Source of the DNA: a virus
DNA: 55,761 nucleotides
Strand: one strand, 5' to 3'
Virus record (IMG/VR): IMGVR_UViG_3300033148_004574
Coordinates: 1 to 55,761 of that record
Shown here: piece after piece, positions 24,301 through 34,620 of the stretch
Numbering within the stretch: position 1 is the stretch's first letter
Layout: each line of letters opens with the position of its first letter
Position numbers and translations under genes: made by a program
Notes under the pieces: generated by a model
Seen by the model: the letters and a program-made list of their open reading frames with translations, nothing else
Told to the model about the DNA's origin: nothing
Database searches by the model: none

Positions 24301-24887
24301 TGGCCTACATCACGAGCACTGAACTCAAGCGATATCTGGATATCAGCGGGGACGGCGACGACATACTGCTTGGTGAGTGCATCACGCGTGCACAAAAGAG
24401 CATCGAGGTATTGACCGGGCGCTGCTTTGAGGCTAGCACGGCCACGCGCTTCTATGATGCCGAGCCGCCCACGGTGAGCGACGATCTGCTGACACTTTAC
24501 CTTGACGACGACTCGCTGAGTGTGACCAGCATCACCAACGGCGACGATACGGCTGTGGCCAGCACGAGCTATGTGCTGCTGCCGGCGAACGAATCGCCCA
24601 AGTATGCGGTCAAGCTCAAGGCTAGCAAGGGGCTCGTGTGGACCTATAGCGACGACCCGGAGCAGGCCATTAGTGTCACCGGTTCTTGGGGGTACAGCAC
24701 TACAGCCGATGACTACTGCAAGCAAGCGACGTTGCGGCTGGCCGGTTACTTTTACAAGGAGAAGGATGCGCAGAACTACGAGACCGCAGGGCTGATGGAA
24801 GGCGGGGTGATGATTATCCCTCAGGGTTTGCCGCGGTTCGTGCTCGACTTTGTACGGGCGCGCACGCGATACACCTTTGCGGGGTAG
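24300..24887 (+). CDS. Head-tail connector (adaptor) protein
   Basis: 195 aa from ATG 24300 behind GAGGAG. The pattern STELKRYLDISGDGDDILLGECITRA and the later C-terminal helix match the gp6/gp15-like adaptor family that binds below the portal. It is the first virion gene after the glycosyltransferase cassette. Confidence 0.65.
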   Translation: MAYITSTELKRYLDISGDGDDILLGECITRAQKSIEVLTGRCFEASTATRFYDAEPPTVSDDLLTLYLDDDSLSVTSITNGDDTAVASTSYVLLPANESPKYAVKLKASKGLVWTYSDDPEQAISVTGSWGYSTTADDYCKQATLRLAGYFYKEKDAQNYETAGLMEGGVMIIPQGLPRFVLDFVRARTRYTFAG

Positions 24888-24893
24888 GCGATC

Positions 24894-25298
24894 ATGCTAG
24901 TAGGGTACAAGGACTTTGCGGATGGCATCGCGGCGCTGAGCATCACAGGCGTGACGCGGAATTATGGCACCGAGCCGCCGGCGTCGCTGAAAACGGCGGA
25001 CCTGCCGGCATCGTTTGTCATTTCGCCGCGAGGCCAGAACGACCCGTTCGCCTTCACGGGTGGGGCAACCACTGCCATGCTCACGGTGCAACTCGTCGTT
25101 TGCATCGAGCCGGTGGGGCAGAATCTAGCTTCGCAGAACGCGGCCGACACGCTCACGCTGATCGACGCGACAGTCACAGCACTGGCCGGCACCAACGTGG
25201 GGATCAGCAAGAGCGAGTTCGAGATACGGCAGGTGATCTATGACGTAGGGGGCGAATCGTATTGGGCGCTGATTGCAAATGTAAGTGCGCGCGGATAG
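24894..25298 (+). CDS. Putative tail terminator or neck protein
   Basis: 134 aa. It is a mixed alpha/beta protein of the size and position of tail-completion proteins, between connector and tail tube. No diagnostic motif is seen, so the call rests mainly on gene order. Confidence 0.5.
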   Translation: MLVGYKDFADGIAALSITGVTRNYGTEPPASLKTADLPASFVISPRGQNDPFAFTGGATTAMLTVQLVVCIEPVGQNLASQNAADTLTLIDATVTALAGTNVGISKSEFEIRQVIYDVGGESYWALIANVSARG

Positions 25299-25316
25299 TA
25301 CAGGAGTGACACGAAA

Positions 25317-25769
25317 ATGGCACAGACAACAGGGCACATGACCGGCAAAGACCTGACGATTCAGGTCAGTACGGACGATTCGACGTGGACAGACATCGGT
25401 GGCAGTAGCAGCTCGGTTTCCCCAGACGGCGGAGCGCGGGGCACGGGATCAGCACACACCTTTGCCACGGCGTTGCCGCTGATCGGGATCGGACCCAAGG
25501 AGCCTGTGACGCTGACGCTACGGATGGTCTACACCGAGACGGATAGCGAGGCTGTGGATCTGGTCGACGGCTACTTTGACAATGGGACGCTGATCTACCT
25601 TCGCTACCGACCGACCGGCGACGTGGGGTCGGGCGGTTGGCAGTTCCACGGGCACGGCTACTTTACCAAGCCCATCGCGCCGGCAGTTGACGCGGACAGC
25701 AGCGACATCCTGAGTGTCGAGACCGAGTGGTTCGGTGTCGAGCTTGAGAAGGAAGCGCAGACCAGCTAG
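25317..25769 (+). CDS. Major tail (tube) protein
   Basis: 150 aa. It is beta-rich and Thr/Ser/Gly-rich with a typical tail-tube look (MTGKDLTIQVSTDDSTWTDIGG). It sits immediately before the frameshifted tail chaperone genes, the conserved siphovirus order. Confidence 0.65.
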   Translation: MAQTTGHMTGKDLTIQVSTDDSTWTDIGGSSSSVSPDGGARGTGSAHTFATALPLIGIGPKEPVTLTLRMVYTETDSEAVDLVDGYFDNGTLIYLRYRPTGDVGSGGWQFHGHGYFTKPIAPAVDADSSDILSVETEWFGVELEKEAQTS

Positions 25770-25788
25770 CAGGTAGGGGGAGGGGATA

Positions 25789-26246
25789 ATGACGGACAAG
25801 CAGGCTATAGCGGTTGAGGCGCCCGAAGCCCTGGAGATGAATGTCAACCTGGACATGTTGACCTGGGGCGATCTGGCAGACCTGGAAAGCACGGCATCGG
25901 CAGCGGAGCAAATCGACCTGCTCCAGCCGGCAGTCGACGTGGACCTCCGGCAGTTGCCGGTGACCAAGATTCGCCAGGCCATCGCGGCTATCATCGCGGC
26001 CATCCAGGGGGAAATGAACGAAAAAAACGCGAGCTAGCTCTGGCCAAGTGCCTCTGGACAGAGAGCGCAGGGGCACCGCCAGAGCTGATCGAGTTGCGGC
26101 TGTGTCGGGATGTGTACCACTGCTTACCCGACGAGCTGCGGCGGCAGGACGTGCGAACCATCATGGCGCATATGCAATGTGCCAGGGCAGAGGTCAAGTA
26201 CAGGCATGGCAGACAAGATAGTCCGGATCATCGTCACAGCGAGTGA
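25789..26246 (+). CDS. Tail assembly chaperones, G and frameshifted GT product
   Basis: The zero-frame product (25789-26037) is 82 aa. Near its end the heptamer A AAA AAC (26022-26028) is a classic -1 slippery site in the correct phase. After slippage the reading continues (RELALAKCLW ... MAHMQCARAEV) to TGA 26244-26246, giving a product of about 152 aa. This is the lambda G/GT arrangement: the longer form binds tail protein and tape measure during assembly. The extension overlaps the tape measure start by 41 nt. Confidence 0.8.
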
Positions 26247-28908
26247 CCAGACGCAGGCCGCTTTTGCCAGCGTGCAGGGGCGGCTGACGACGCTGGGCCA
26301 GGGCATGATGACCTGGGGCACACGGCTAACGATTGGCGTGACGGCGCCGATCGTGGCTGCATTCACGGCTGTGACCAAGCAAGCCATCAGCGTCGAGTCT
26401 GCTTTTGCTGGCGTGACCAAGACCACCGATGGCCTGACGACCGACATGGGCGAGCTGAACGATGCCGGCAAGGCGCTCAAGGACGAGTTCCTTGCCCTGT
26501 CTGAGACCAAGCCCTTTGATGTTCAAGAGCTGATGCGCATTGGCGAGCTGGCCGGGCAGCTCGGCATACCGAAAGAGGCGCTGATCGACTTTACAGCGGT
26601 TGTGGCCGATCTGGGCGCAACGACGGACCTGAGCACCGAAGACGCCGCCATGGGCTTTGCGCGCATCATCAACATCATGGGGCTGGCGCAAACCGATGTA
26701 GACAAGATGGGCGCGTCCATCGTTGACCTCGGCAACAACTTTGCCACGACCGAGCCGGAAATCCTCAACTTTGCCTTGCGCATCGCTGGTGCGGCCAGTG
26801 TCGCCGGCATGACGACGGCCGACATCTTTGGTATCGCTACGGCCTTCTCCTCAGTTGGCCTCCAAGCCGAAGCGGGCGGCTCGTCAGTACAGCGAGTGAT
26901 TCTGGAGATGAACGCAGCGGTTGCCGATGGTGGGGACAAGCTCAAGCTGTTTGCCTCAACCGCGGGCATGAGCGCCGAGGAGTTTGCTTCGGTCTGGCGG
27001 ACTGACCCAGGCGCGGCATTCGCGGCGTTTGCTGAAGGACTGGGGCGCGAAGGCGTGGACGCCGCCGGCGTGCTGGACGACCTAGAGCTGTCCAACATTC
27101 GTGTTACGCGCGCCTTCTTGTCTATTGGGGAGGCGGGGGGTCTGCTGACGAGATCGCTCAACACCAGCAAGACTGCGTGGAAGGAAAACTCTGCTCTGAC
27201 CAAAGAGGCAAACATCCGCTACACCACGGGTGAATCGCAACTGAAGCTGCTGCGAAATCAGCTCAACAATGTTACGCTCAAGTTCGGCACCCTGATTCGA
27301 AACACCCTACCCTCGTTTATCGAGATGATCGATCCGGTGCTCGACAAGATCAACGATCTGGCCGAGAACCACGGGACGCTTGCCCTCAAGATCGGGCTGG
27401 TCGCCGCGGCGGTGGGGCCAGCGCTGACACTGCTGGGCGGGATCATCACCGTAGTCGGGCCACTGGTCTCGCCCGTTGGCGCAGCCGCAGTTGCAATCGG
27501 CTTGCTCGCTGCCGCGTTCATCAAGAGCAACGGTGGGATCAAGGGTACAAGAAACAAGCTGGAAGAGTTTGCCGCCGAGGTCTCTACGCGAGTACAGCCC
27601 ACCTTGAAGGACCTACAAGAGACCTGGGCATGGCTGTGGCCCCAATTGCAGGATACGTTTGGCCCGATTATCACGGACATCGGAGGCAAGCTGCAAGAAA
27701 AGGTCACCATGATGGCCAAGGTATTTGGGAAGAACATGGGATGGATCAAGGGCTGGGTCGATGAAAACATGCCTCTTATCAAAGAGACGATCACAACCAT
27801 ACTAACAGCGATAAAAAAGGCTTGGGACGTAGTGTGGCCGTATCTTTCAAAGGTAATTGATATAACATGGGGGGCTATGAGCGTCGTGGTTGACACCACA
27901 ATACGCGCCATGGCTGGGTATATCAAGGTTATCATGTTGGCCATCAACGGGGATTGGGAGGCCGCGTGGACTGAACTCAAGGGTGTCGGGGAAACGATAT
28001 GGAATGGGACAAAGAGGGCAATTGACAAAGTTCTGCGGGGTATTCTGGGGCTCTTTGGTACAAACTTGCATCAGATCAAGGAAACGTGGTCAACCAAGTT
28101 AGATGAAATGTGGACAAAGGTCTCGACATGGTGGACCGACACCAAAACCGGCCTACAGACGTGGTGGTCCGATACGATCACGGCATTCAACACTAACGCC
28201 CGGGCCATGGACACCGCCATCACCAAACCGTTCAAAGACGCCAAGACGTTCATTAGCGTAACATGGAGCCGTCTCCCTGGGTGGTGGACCGGCGCGCGGG
28301 GCTGGTGGACGGTAACCATCACAAAGCTGGGCGAGAAGAAGCAGGAAGTGATCGACGCCATCACCAAACCGTTCAAAGACGCCAAGACGTTCATTAGCGT
28401 AGCATGGAGCCGTCTCCCTGGGTGGTGGACCAGCGCGCGGGGCTGGTGGACGACGATGATCACCAGTCTGCAAGAGAAGAAGCAGCGCGTGATCGACGCT
28501 ATCACGGCACCGTTCAAGGCGGCTAAAGACTTGGTTGTGGCCTACTGGGCGGATGTGCAGGCGGTCCTTGACTCGATCAAAGTGCCGCACATCCCGACGC
28601 CACACTTTTCACTGACAACCGAGAACCAGAGTATTGCCGGCATCAGTGTCCCGGTGCCAAAGCTCAACGTGAGTTGGTACGCCAAGGGCATCGACGCGAT
28701 CTTTGACCAGCCGACGCTGATCGGCGTCGGCGAAGCGGGGCCGGAACGCGTGGTGGTGCAGCCATTGGGCAAGGGGGGCACGGCCAAGGGCGGGCAGGGG
28801 GGTGACCAGGTGACGAACAACTACAACCTGAACGTCACCTACCCAATTCTGGAGACGCAGGACAACATACGGGACACGCTGCGGATGCTACAGATGGTCA
28901 CAGCATGA
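26206..28908 (+). CDS. Tape measure protein
   Basis: 900 aa from ATG 26206. The N-terminus (MADKIVRIIVTASDQTQAAF) and helical regions match the TP901 tape measure family. A hydrophobic block near residues 410-470 may insert in the host membrane. A 47-residue Trp-rich unit (FKDAKTFISVTWSRLPGWW) is repeated in tandem near residues 670-750. The length sets tail length, by the usual rule near 130-140 nm (inference). Confidence 0.85.
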   Translation: MADKIVRIIVTASDQTQAAFASVQGRLTTLGQGMMTWGTRLTIGVTAPIVAAFTAVTKQAISVESAFAGVTKTTDGLTTDMGELNDAGKALKDEFLALSETKPFDVQELMRIGELAGQLGIPKEALIDFTAVVADLGATTDLSTEDAAMGFARIINIMGLAQTDVDKMGASIVDLGNNFATTEPEILNFALRIAGAASVAGMTTADIFGIATAFSSVGLQAEAGGSSVQRVILEMNAAVADGGDKLKLFASTAGMSAEEFASVWRTDPGAAFAAFAEGLGREGVDAAGVLDDLELSNIRVTRAFLSIGEAGGLLTRSLNTSKTAWKENSALTKEANIRYTTGESQLKLLRNQLNNVTLKFGTLIRNTLPSFIEMIDPVLDKINDLAENHGTLALKIGLVAAAVGPALTLLGGIITVVGPLVSPVGAAAVAIGLLAAAFIKSNGGIKGTRNKLEEFAAEVSTRVQPTLKDLQETWAWLWPQLQDTFGPIITDIGGKLQEKVTMMAKVFGKNMGWIKGWVDENMPLIKETITTILTAIKKAWDVVWPYLSKVIDITWGAMSVVVDTTIRAMAGYIKVIMLAINGDWEAAWTELKGVGETIWNGTKRAIDKVLRGILGLFGTNLHQIKETWSTKLDEMWTKVSTWWTDTKTGLQTWWSDTITAFNTNARAMDTAITKPFKDAKTFISVTWSRLPGWWTGARGWWTVTITKLGEKKQEVIDAITKPFKDAKTFISVAWSRLPGWWTSARGWWTTMITSLQEKKQRVIDAITAPFKAAKDLVVAYWADVQAVLDSIKVPHIPTPHFSLTTENQSIAGISVPVPKLNVSWYAKGIDAIFDQPTLIGVGEAGPERVVVQPLGKGGTAKGGQGGDQVTNNYNLNVTYPILETQDNIRDTLRMLQMVTA
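28216..28452 (+). repeat. 141-bp period duplication inside the tape measure gene
   Basis: Bases 28216-28311 recur at 28357-28452 almost unchanged, so the period is 141 bp (47 codons, frame kept). This is recent in-frame duplication or recombination of a tape measure segment, a way to change tail length. Confidence 0.8.
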
Positions 28909-29804
28909 CGGCGACACGACTCTCGTTTTCACTCAGCAACAGCGCGGGCGACACTGTGTCGCTCGCGGGTAGCACGATCTACGTCACGGCATACGACGGC
29001 CTGGGGCTGGTGAAGCCACAACGGTTCACGCGCACGGGGCCACAACAGCACGGGCAGACGCTCGGGGCAGCGCTATTGGGCGAGCGTGTGGTGACGCTGC
29101 ACCTGGTCTATCAGAGCACGACCGAAGCGCTGCTAGAAGCGGCGCAGCAGGAACTACAGCAGTTACTCAACGAGCTGACAACGGCCGTGTATCTCGACGT
29201 AACCATGCCCAGCGGAATGACGTTTCGGCTGGACTGCTACCACAAAGACGGGCTCAAAGGCACACGGCGGGCGAGTGGGCCGTTCTACTGGGCCGAGGAA
29301 GTGCTGCAACTCGTGGCCGACGAGCCGACGTTCTACAACGGCACGCCGGTTGTAGAGCAGTTCGCTCTTGGTGGTGGGGGCACAGGGATGCCGATACCGC
29401 TGCTGATTCCGATGACGTTGGGAGCCTCGTCGGCCGACGTAACGCAGCCGGTGACATACGCGGGGACCTGGCGTTCAGAGCCACAAGTGCGGATCACGGG
29501 GCCGATCACTGATGCGGTTATCGAGAACCTGACCACCGACGAAAAGTTGGATTTCACCGGGACGACCATTGCCGATGGCGACTACTATGATATTGACTGT
29601 CGCTACGGATACAAAACAGTAACAGATAAAAACGGTGACTCACAGCTTGACGATCTGACAAACGATTCTGATCTGGCGACCTTTCATCTGGCACCACACG
29701 CAGAGGCGCCAGACGGCATCAATGACATACGAGTAGCGGGCGCGGGCATCAACAGTAACGCCAAGGTCAGCGTGACCTACTACACGCGCTATATCGGTAT
29801 CTAG
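28905..29804 (+). CDS. Distal tail (Dit-like) protein
   Basis: 299 aa, overlapping the tape measure stop. It is beta-rich, and the middle section (FYWAEEVLQLVADEPTFYNG) resembles siphovirus tail components that cap the tube and anchor the baseplate. The position directly after the tape measure supports it. Confidence 0.65.
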   Translation: MTATRLSFSLSNSAGDTVSLAGSTIYVTAYDGLGLVKPQRFTRTGPQQHGQTLGAALLGERVVTLHLVYQSTTEALLEAAQQELQQLLNELTTAVYLDVTMPSGMTFRLDCYHKDGLKGTRRASGPFYWAEEVLQLVADEPTFYNGTPVVEQFALGGGGTGMPIPLLIPMTLGASSADVTQPVTYAGTWRSEPQVRITGPITDAVIENLTTDEKLDFTGTTIADGDYYDIDCRYGYKTVTDKNGDSQLDDLTNDSDLATFHLAPHAEAPDGINDIRVAGAGINSNAKVSVTYYTRYIGI

Positions 29805-29813
29805 GAGGATAGG

Positions 29814-30902
29814 ATGGCAGAGGATTCTCTGTTCTGGACAACCAGTGGCACCGGGGACGGGGCCTCGGGCGGATACACCATGGCAGAGTTCGTTGGGTTC
29901 CTGCGCCGGCTGTTCCTGAGCGACGAAACCGACGAGGGGGTGCTCAAGAACTATGCCAATGAGCTGGAAGTCACCAACCCCTCGGGCCGCAACCTACAGG
30001 TGGACACGGGCGGGGCCTTTGTTTATGGCTATTGGTACTGGAACACCTCGGCCGAGACCAAGGAACTGACGCATCCAACAGTAGGCACGACGGGTTGGCG
30101 AATGGTGTTGCGTGCCGACTGGTCGGCTCAGACGGTGCGGATCGTACTCAAGGAATCGAGCGACGGTACCGCGACGGCGCCTGCACTAACGCAAACGGCC
30201 AGTACGACATGGGAGATAAGCCTAGCCACAGGCACAATTGCCACAGATGACACGGTGGTCATCACTGACACGCGCGTGTATATACACCCCAACATCGAGA
30301 TTGAGGGGGCAATGTTGGCCGCGGCCATTGTGGATGATAGCACGCTAGAGATCAATAGTGGCGTACTGCGTGTCAAAGATGCCGGGATCACGCTGGCCAA
30401 GATGGGCGCTGACTCGGTCAATGTCTCCAAGACCGTCGACCGCACGCGCAAGCTGTGGGTGCCATGTGTCAACATTTTCAACAGCACCGACAGTGCCTAC
30501 GACCAGAACTACACCTATCGTCGTGGCTGGTGGCTCACGGACAACAAGAGCGTTACGGCCCACGGCACATTCTGCATACCCAGCGACTTTGTCTCGGGCA
30601 TGACGGTGACACCGATTGGCGTTGTAGGGGGAACGGGCAACGCCTACACCTACTCTGAAGCAACCTATGGGGCGCTGGGCCAGGCGAACACGACACACAC
30701 GGATACCAGCGCCTATGCAGCCACGGGCGTTGTGGGCACATTGTACTTTGACGACCTCCACGCCGCGCTTTCTCTGACCAGCGCGGCGGCAGGCGACTAT
30801 GTCAACCTGACCTTTGTACGTGACGCAACAAACGCGGCCGATACAGTCGATACAGACATTTACTTCATGGGCTGGCTCGTATCCTACACGGCGGATAGCT
30901 GA
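29814..30902 (+). CDS. Baseplate or tail fibre protein
   Basis: 362 aa behind GGAGG. The N-terminal part (GFLRRLFLSDETDEGVL ... VDTGGAFVYGYWY) is a recurring phage baseplate motif. The middle has trimer-type repeats (ILEINSGVLRVKDAGIT-like) and the C-terminus is beta-rich. It probably forms part of the host-contact apparatus. Confidence 0.6.
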   Translation: MAEDSLFWTTSGTGDGASGGYTMAEFVGFLRRLFLSDETDEGVLKNYANELEVTNPSGRNLQVDTGGAFVYGYWYWNTSAETKELTHPTVGTTGWRMVLRADWSAQTVRIVLKESSDGTATAPALTQTASTTWEISLATGTIATDDTVVITDTRVYIHPNIEIEGAMLAAAIVDDSTLEINSGVLRVKDAGITLAKMGADSVNVSKTVDRTRKLWVPCVNIFNSTDSAYDQNYTYRRGWWLTDNKSVTAHGTFCIPSDFVSGMTVTPIGVVGGTGNAYTYSEATYGALGQANTTHTDTSAYAATGVVGTLYFDDLHAALSLTSAAAGDYVNLTFVRDATNAADTVDTDIYFMGWLVSYTADS

Positions 30903-32017
30903 TGCCGAACGTATGGCAGGTGCGCGTGAAGGGGGGAGACGGCGCGCTAGCTGCGTTGCTCACGGGGGAGCGCGGCGGCTTTGCGGGGTTCTCATTCATG
31001 CGCAACGTGAACAGCGCCGGGGCCTTTGCGCTGTACATGATGCGACGCGCCGATGAGACGACAACGGAGTTCATCGACCGAACGGACCTCTTTGAGCTAG
31101 ATGGGCAGATCGAGTTCCGCCGTCGCTGGCCGGAGCAAGGCGTCAACTGGCAAATGGAGTTTGAGGGGCTGGTGCGCTCGCGAGAATGGTACGTCAACGA
31201 GAACAACGTGCTGATGTTTGCCGCGTCGGGGCGTGGGTATCTGGACCTGCTACACCGGCGGCATATTGACGCCGCTTCGGGCAGCCCCGAGGCCGCCAAG
31301 ACTGGACCTGCCGAGACAATCGCCAAGGCATACGTGACAGAGCAAGCGGGGAGTGGGGCGGCGGCAGCGCGGCAGATCACGGGGCTATCGGTGCAGGCCG
31401 ACGGCGCAGCAGGAAGCACGGTACATATCACGGCGCCATACAAGAACTTGCTGGGGACATTACGGGAGATCGCGCGGCTAGGCGACGGCGACTTTGACGT
31501 TGTGGGCACCGGCGCGGCGACATATGAGTTTCGCTGGTACGACGGACAGCGCGGCACGGACCGCAGCAGCACCGTAGAGTTCTCATATGAGCGGGGGAAT
31601 ATGGGCGCACCGCGTCTGACGCGCGCGCGACACGACGAAATCAACGCCGTGTTGGTGGCTGGTCAGGGGCATGCCTCGGACCGCGAGACCGTATGGCGTA
31701 CAACGGACACGTTGATCGACGATAGCACATGGAACCGTATTGAGGGATTCAAAGACCAACGCGATGAACCGAACACCGATGGTCTAAACGATGCTGGTGA
31801 CGTAGTGCTTGATGAACACAAACCGCGCGCGGTGCTGAGCTTCGAGCCGCTACAGACGCCGGGGATGCTCCTGGGCAAACACTACTTCTTTGGGGACAAG
31901 GTAGCGGTGCAATTCTTAGAATACAGCGCGACACAGAAAGTCAAAGGCTATACCTGGACCGTCAATGAGAGCACCGGACCGGGGGGGCAGGTGACCGTGG
32001 AGCTGGCCGATGTCTGA
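30902..32017 (+). CDS. Baseplate hub protein (siphovirus Gp37-like)
   Basis: 371 aa. Gene order, size and segments such as WQMEFEGLVRSREWY and GDFDVVGTGAATYEFRWYD fit the Gp37-like hub family, which has the common phage hub fold. ATG 30902 overlaps the preceding stop. Confidence 0.6.
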   Translation: MPNVWQVRVKGGDGALAALLTGERGGFAGFSFMRNVNSAGAFALYMMRRADETTTEFIDRTDLFELDGQIEFRRRWPEQGVNWQMEFEGLVRSREWYVNENNVLMFAASGRGYLDLLHRRHIDAASGSPEAAKTGPAETIAKAYVTEQAGSGAAAARQITGLSVQADGAAGSTVHITAPYKNLLGTLREIARLGDGDFDVVGTGAATYEFRWYDGQRGTDRSSTVEFSYERGNMGAPRLTRARHDEINAVLVAGQGHASDRETVWRTTDTLIDDSTWNRIEGFKDQRDEPNTDGLNDAGDVVLDEHKPRAVLSFEPLQTPGMLLGKHYFFGDKVAVQFLEYSATQKVKGYTWTVNESTGPGGQVTVELADV

Positions 32018-34094
32018 CGTGCTTGTGGACAACCTGATCAGCACCGTCAACCGCTTGGAGCAGCGCGTTGCGCACCTGGAAGCGGCCGACCCGCCCACCC
32101 GCTGGGTGTTTGACCCGTTCGACTATGGCGCGGTGGCTGACGGTAGCTCGCATCCATTGAGCGACTACTATAGTACACTGGCCGAAGCACAGGAGGTATA
32201 CACACACGCGCTTGCGCTGACGGATGAAATTGACTGGTGCGCGCTCCAGGCGGCGATCAACGCGGCAGAGGACGCGAATGGTGGCACGGTGCTGGTCAAT
32301 GGTCGGTTTATCATCAACCGGCCCTTGCTATTGCCGCCAGAGCACGTTCACATGATGGGAGACAGCGGCGGCCAGGCGGACTATGTCACGTGTTACGCCT
32401 CGATTCGCAAAACTAGCCACACAACCGGAACACATACGCGCACCGTTACCTATACCATTGATTACCAAGTTGACTCGATCATCAGCATTGATGTCAACGC
32501 CACACAGAAACTCGCTAGCAACATCATCTTGCGCGGGTTTTCGATCTGGGGACCAAGCCGTACGGATCGTTGCCGCTACGGTATTTATGCACCGTTGATC
32601 AAGTACAGCGAGTTCACCGACGTGCGTATCGTCTGGACTGATCTCGCCGTGTTCACGTACTACACCTGGCTGCTAGCCCTACGCCGGTTGCGCATCCAGT
32701 ACTGCGATGTAGGCATCTGGGTCAACTGGTGGTACAGCGTCAGCACTTCGGTCCTTTGTGACTGTTGCTATGTCAATCACTTTGAGCTGAACGGGTACTG
32801 GTTCCAAAAGAGCTACTACAGCTCATGCGTGGGCTGCGCCTGCGATGGCGAGGAGGAACGCGGCTCGCACACCGGTAGCAACGGAGCGTCAACGCTGACC
32901 GACAGCGCCAACACGTTCACCGATCCAGCCGGGAACAGCGTGCCACTTGTGGGCAAGGCGGTGGTGAACCTCACCGACGGCAGTTGGGGGCTGGTGACGG
33001 CCTACACCGACCACACGCTCAGTGCAACGCTGGCCTATGGCACAGACAACGACTGGGACACGGGCGACGAGTATCGCGTTGTCGCCACACGAACGGGAAC
33101 ACATACAGGAGGTGATGCAGAGGCCGCGCTGACCGACGAAGATGCCGCATTCCATGACGGCTTGATCGGTCTGTATGTATACAACACAACCGACGGTAGC
33201 TATGGGCAGATCACCGCCACAACCGAGACGACACTGACAGCAATACTAGCGGGCGGCACAGATAATGCCTGGGACAACGGCGACGAGTATGTCGTCGTCA
33301 TGCTCGCAGCGGGCTACCTGGCCGAAAAGAGCGAGCTGACCGTCACGGGCGGGAGCGCCGAAGGGCTGTGGACCAAGCTCGCGGCGCGCGACGGTGTCGG
33401 CGCCTGGTCGGGGGGCGCGCTACTGGTCTACAGTTCGGCCGGAGACGCCGAGTACAACGCCGACGTAACCGGCAACTCGAAACTACTAGCACTCACGCCA
33501 GATTCTAGTGCTAGCGGCACCGATGACGACCTGATGATTGCGCGCTGGCAGGACGCCAGTGGCTGTGTGGACATTGGCGGGGTGGCCGGCAAGTATCACA
33601 CGTTTAGCGGACACCAACGGCTAGGGGCAAGCGGCCTGTTATACACATTCCAGGGCCAGCCCTCGTGGGCGGAGAATATCGCCGACAACACGTTCGAGGA
33701 TGTGTTGACGTTCACCTGTTCTGGCGGATCGTATTCCTCTGATCGTGGCATTTGCTCGGGGGTCTTACTGCTCAACGTCAACGGCAAGACCAGCGGGGGC
33801 AACGAGGAGTTTGTGTCGCAGCGGTGGTTCGTGAGCATCTACAAGCTCTCGACCGACAACCTGCAAAGCGACATTCAGCAGATTGGTAGCGATAACGCCT
33901 ACAACAACGTGGGCTATACCATGACCGTGCAGGAAAAAGCGGGGACCAGTGCCACGTTGCTGACCATCGAGGCCAAGATTCAGTACGCCAGCAATTTCCC
34001 GTCGCCGAGCGACATAGACATGTCGTGGTCCTGGGAGTTCACCAGCCAGGCAACGACGGCGACGACATTCATCACGCCGGAGAACGCGCAATGA
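32010..34094 (+). CDS. Tailspike with pectate-lyase-like beta-helix
   Basis: 694 aa. A short N-terminal coiled coil (LISTVNRLEQRVAHLEA) attaches to the tail. DYGAVADGSSHP near residue 40 opens a right-handed beta-helix as in tailspikes that degrade capsule or other glycans. Two copies of a roughly 65-residue module (TDGSWGLVTAYTDHTLSATL and TDGSYGQITATTETTLTAIL) are inserted near residues 285-430. The C-terminal 200 residues are probably the receptor or trimerisation domain. Confidence 0.7.
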   Translation: MSDVLVDNLISTVNRLEQRVAHLEAADPPTRWVFDPFDYGAVADGSSHPLSDYYSTLAEAQEVYTHALALTDEIDWCALQAAINAAEDANGGTVLVNGRFIINRPLLLPPEHVHMMGDSGGQADYVTCYASIRKTSHTTGTHTRTVTYTIDYQVDSIISIDVNATQKLASNIILRGFSIWGPSRTDRCRYGIYAPLIKYSEFTDVRIVWTDLAVFTYYTWLLALRRLRIQYCDVGIWVNWWYSVSTSVLCDCCYVNHFELNGYWFQKSYYSSCVGCACDGEEERGSHTGSNGASTLTDSANTFTDPAGNSVPLVGKAVVNLTDGSWGLVTAYTDHTLSATLAYGTDNDWDTGDEYRVVATRTGTHTGGDAEAALTDEDAAFHDGLIGLYVYNTTDGSYGQITATTETTLTAILAGGTDNAWDNGDEYVVVMLAAGYLAEKSELTVTGGSAEGLWTKLAARDGVGAWSGGALLVYSSAGDAEYNADVTGNSKLLALTPDSSASGTDDDLMIARWQDASGCVDIGGVAGKYHTFSGHQRLGASGLLYTFQGQPSWAENIADNTFEDVLTFTCSGGSYSSDRGICSGVLLLNVNGKTSGGNEEFVSQRWFVSIYKLSTDNLQSDIQQIGSDNAYNNVGYTMTVQEKAGTSATLLTIEAKIQYASNFPSPSDIDMSWSWEFTSQATTATTFITPENAQ

Positions 34095-34615
34095 TCCGCC
34101 GCTGCATACTCACGCTCATCATAAGCCTGATTCTACTCTGCCCCGTGTCGGCGCAGGCGTTGGTCCACGTTTCAGTACGCAGCGATGTGGCCGTGACCAT
34201 CCGTAACCCATCGGGGCGCGAGTGGACGGTGGCGCCGAACCCGGCGGGGTACGCGGTGCTGTCGGTGATCTATTCGCCGGGCGAGTGGCGGCTGTCGGCG
34301 GGCTGCCAGCGCATCGAGGGGCCAGGGCGCTGGGATGGCTGCGGGCTGTGGGTGACGTTGCCGACCTCGGGCGGGGTGTCGAGCTGGGTGGTGGTAGCGC
34401 CGACGCCGACCGCAGGACCAGCGGCGACAGGGACACCAATAGTGACACCATCGGCAACGGCAACACCACACGACGCGCTGGAGGGAATCCGGCTGCCGCC
34501 GGCGCCACCGGGCCATGTCTGGGTGCTGGTGGTGATCGAGCGGGGGGATGGGAGCCGGATGGTGGCGAGCAAGGCGCTGGTGGCGGTGGAGGATCTGAGG
34601 GGGTTTGTGGACTGA
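34091..34615 (+). CDS. Secreted or membrane-anchored protein with Pro/Thr linker
   Basis: 174 aa. A signal peptide (RRCILTLIISLILLCPVSAQA) is followed by a small beta domain and a TPTAGPAATGTP-type linker. A C-terminal segment of about 40 residues follows. The linker style is typical of Chloroflexota. Its place between tailspike and lysin suggests a role in the lysis region. Confidence 0.6.
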   Translation: MIRRCILTLIISLILLCPVSAQALVHVSVRSDVAVTIRNPSGREWTVAPNPAGYAVLSVIYSPGEWRLSAGCQRIEGPGRWDGCGLWVTLPTSGGVSSWVVVAPTPTAGPAATGTPIVTPSATATPHDALEGIRLPPAPPGHVWVLVVIERGDGSRMVASKALVAVEDLRGFVD

Positions 34616-34620
34616 GCAAG

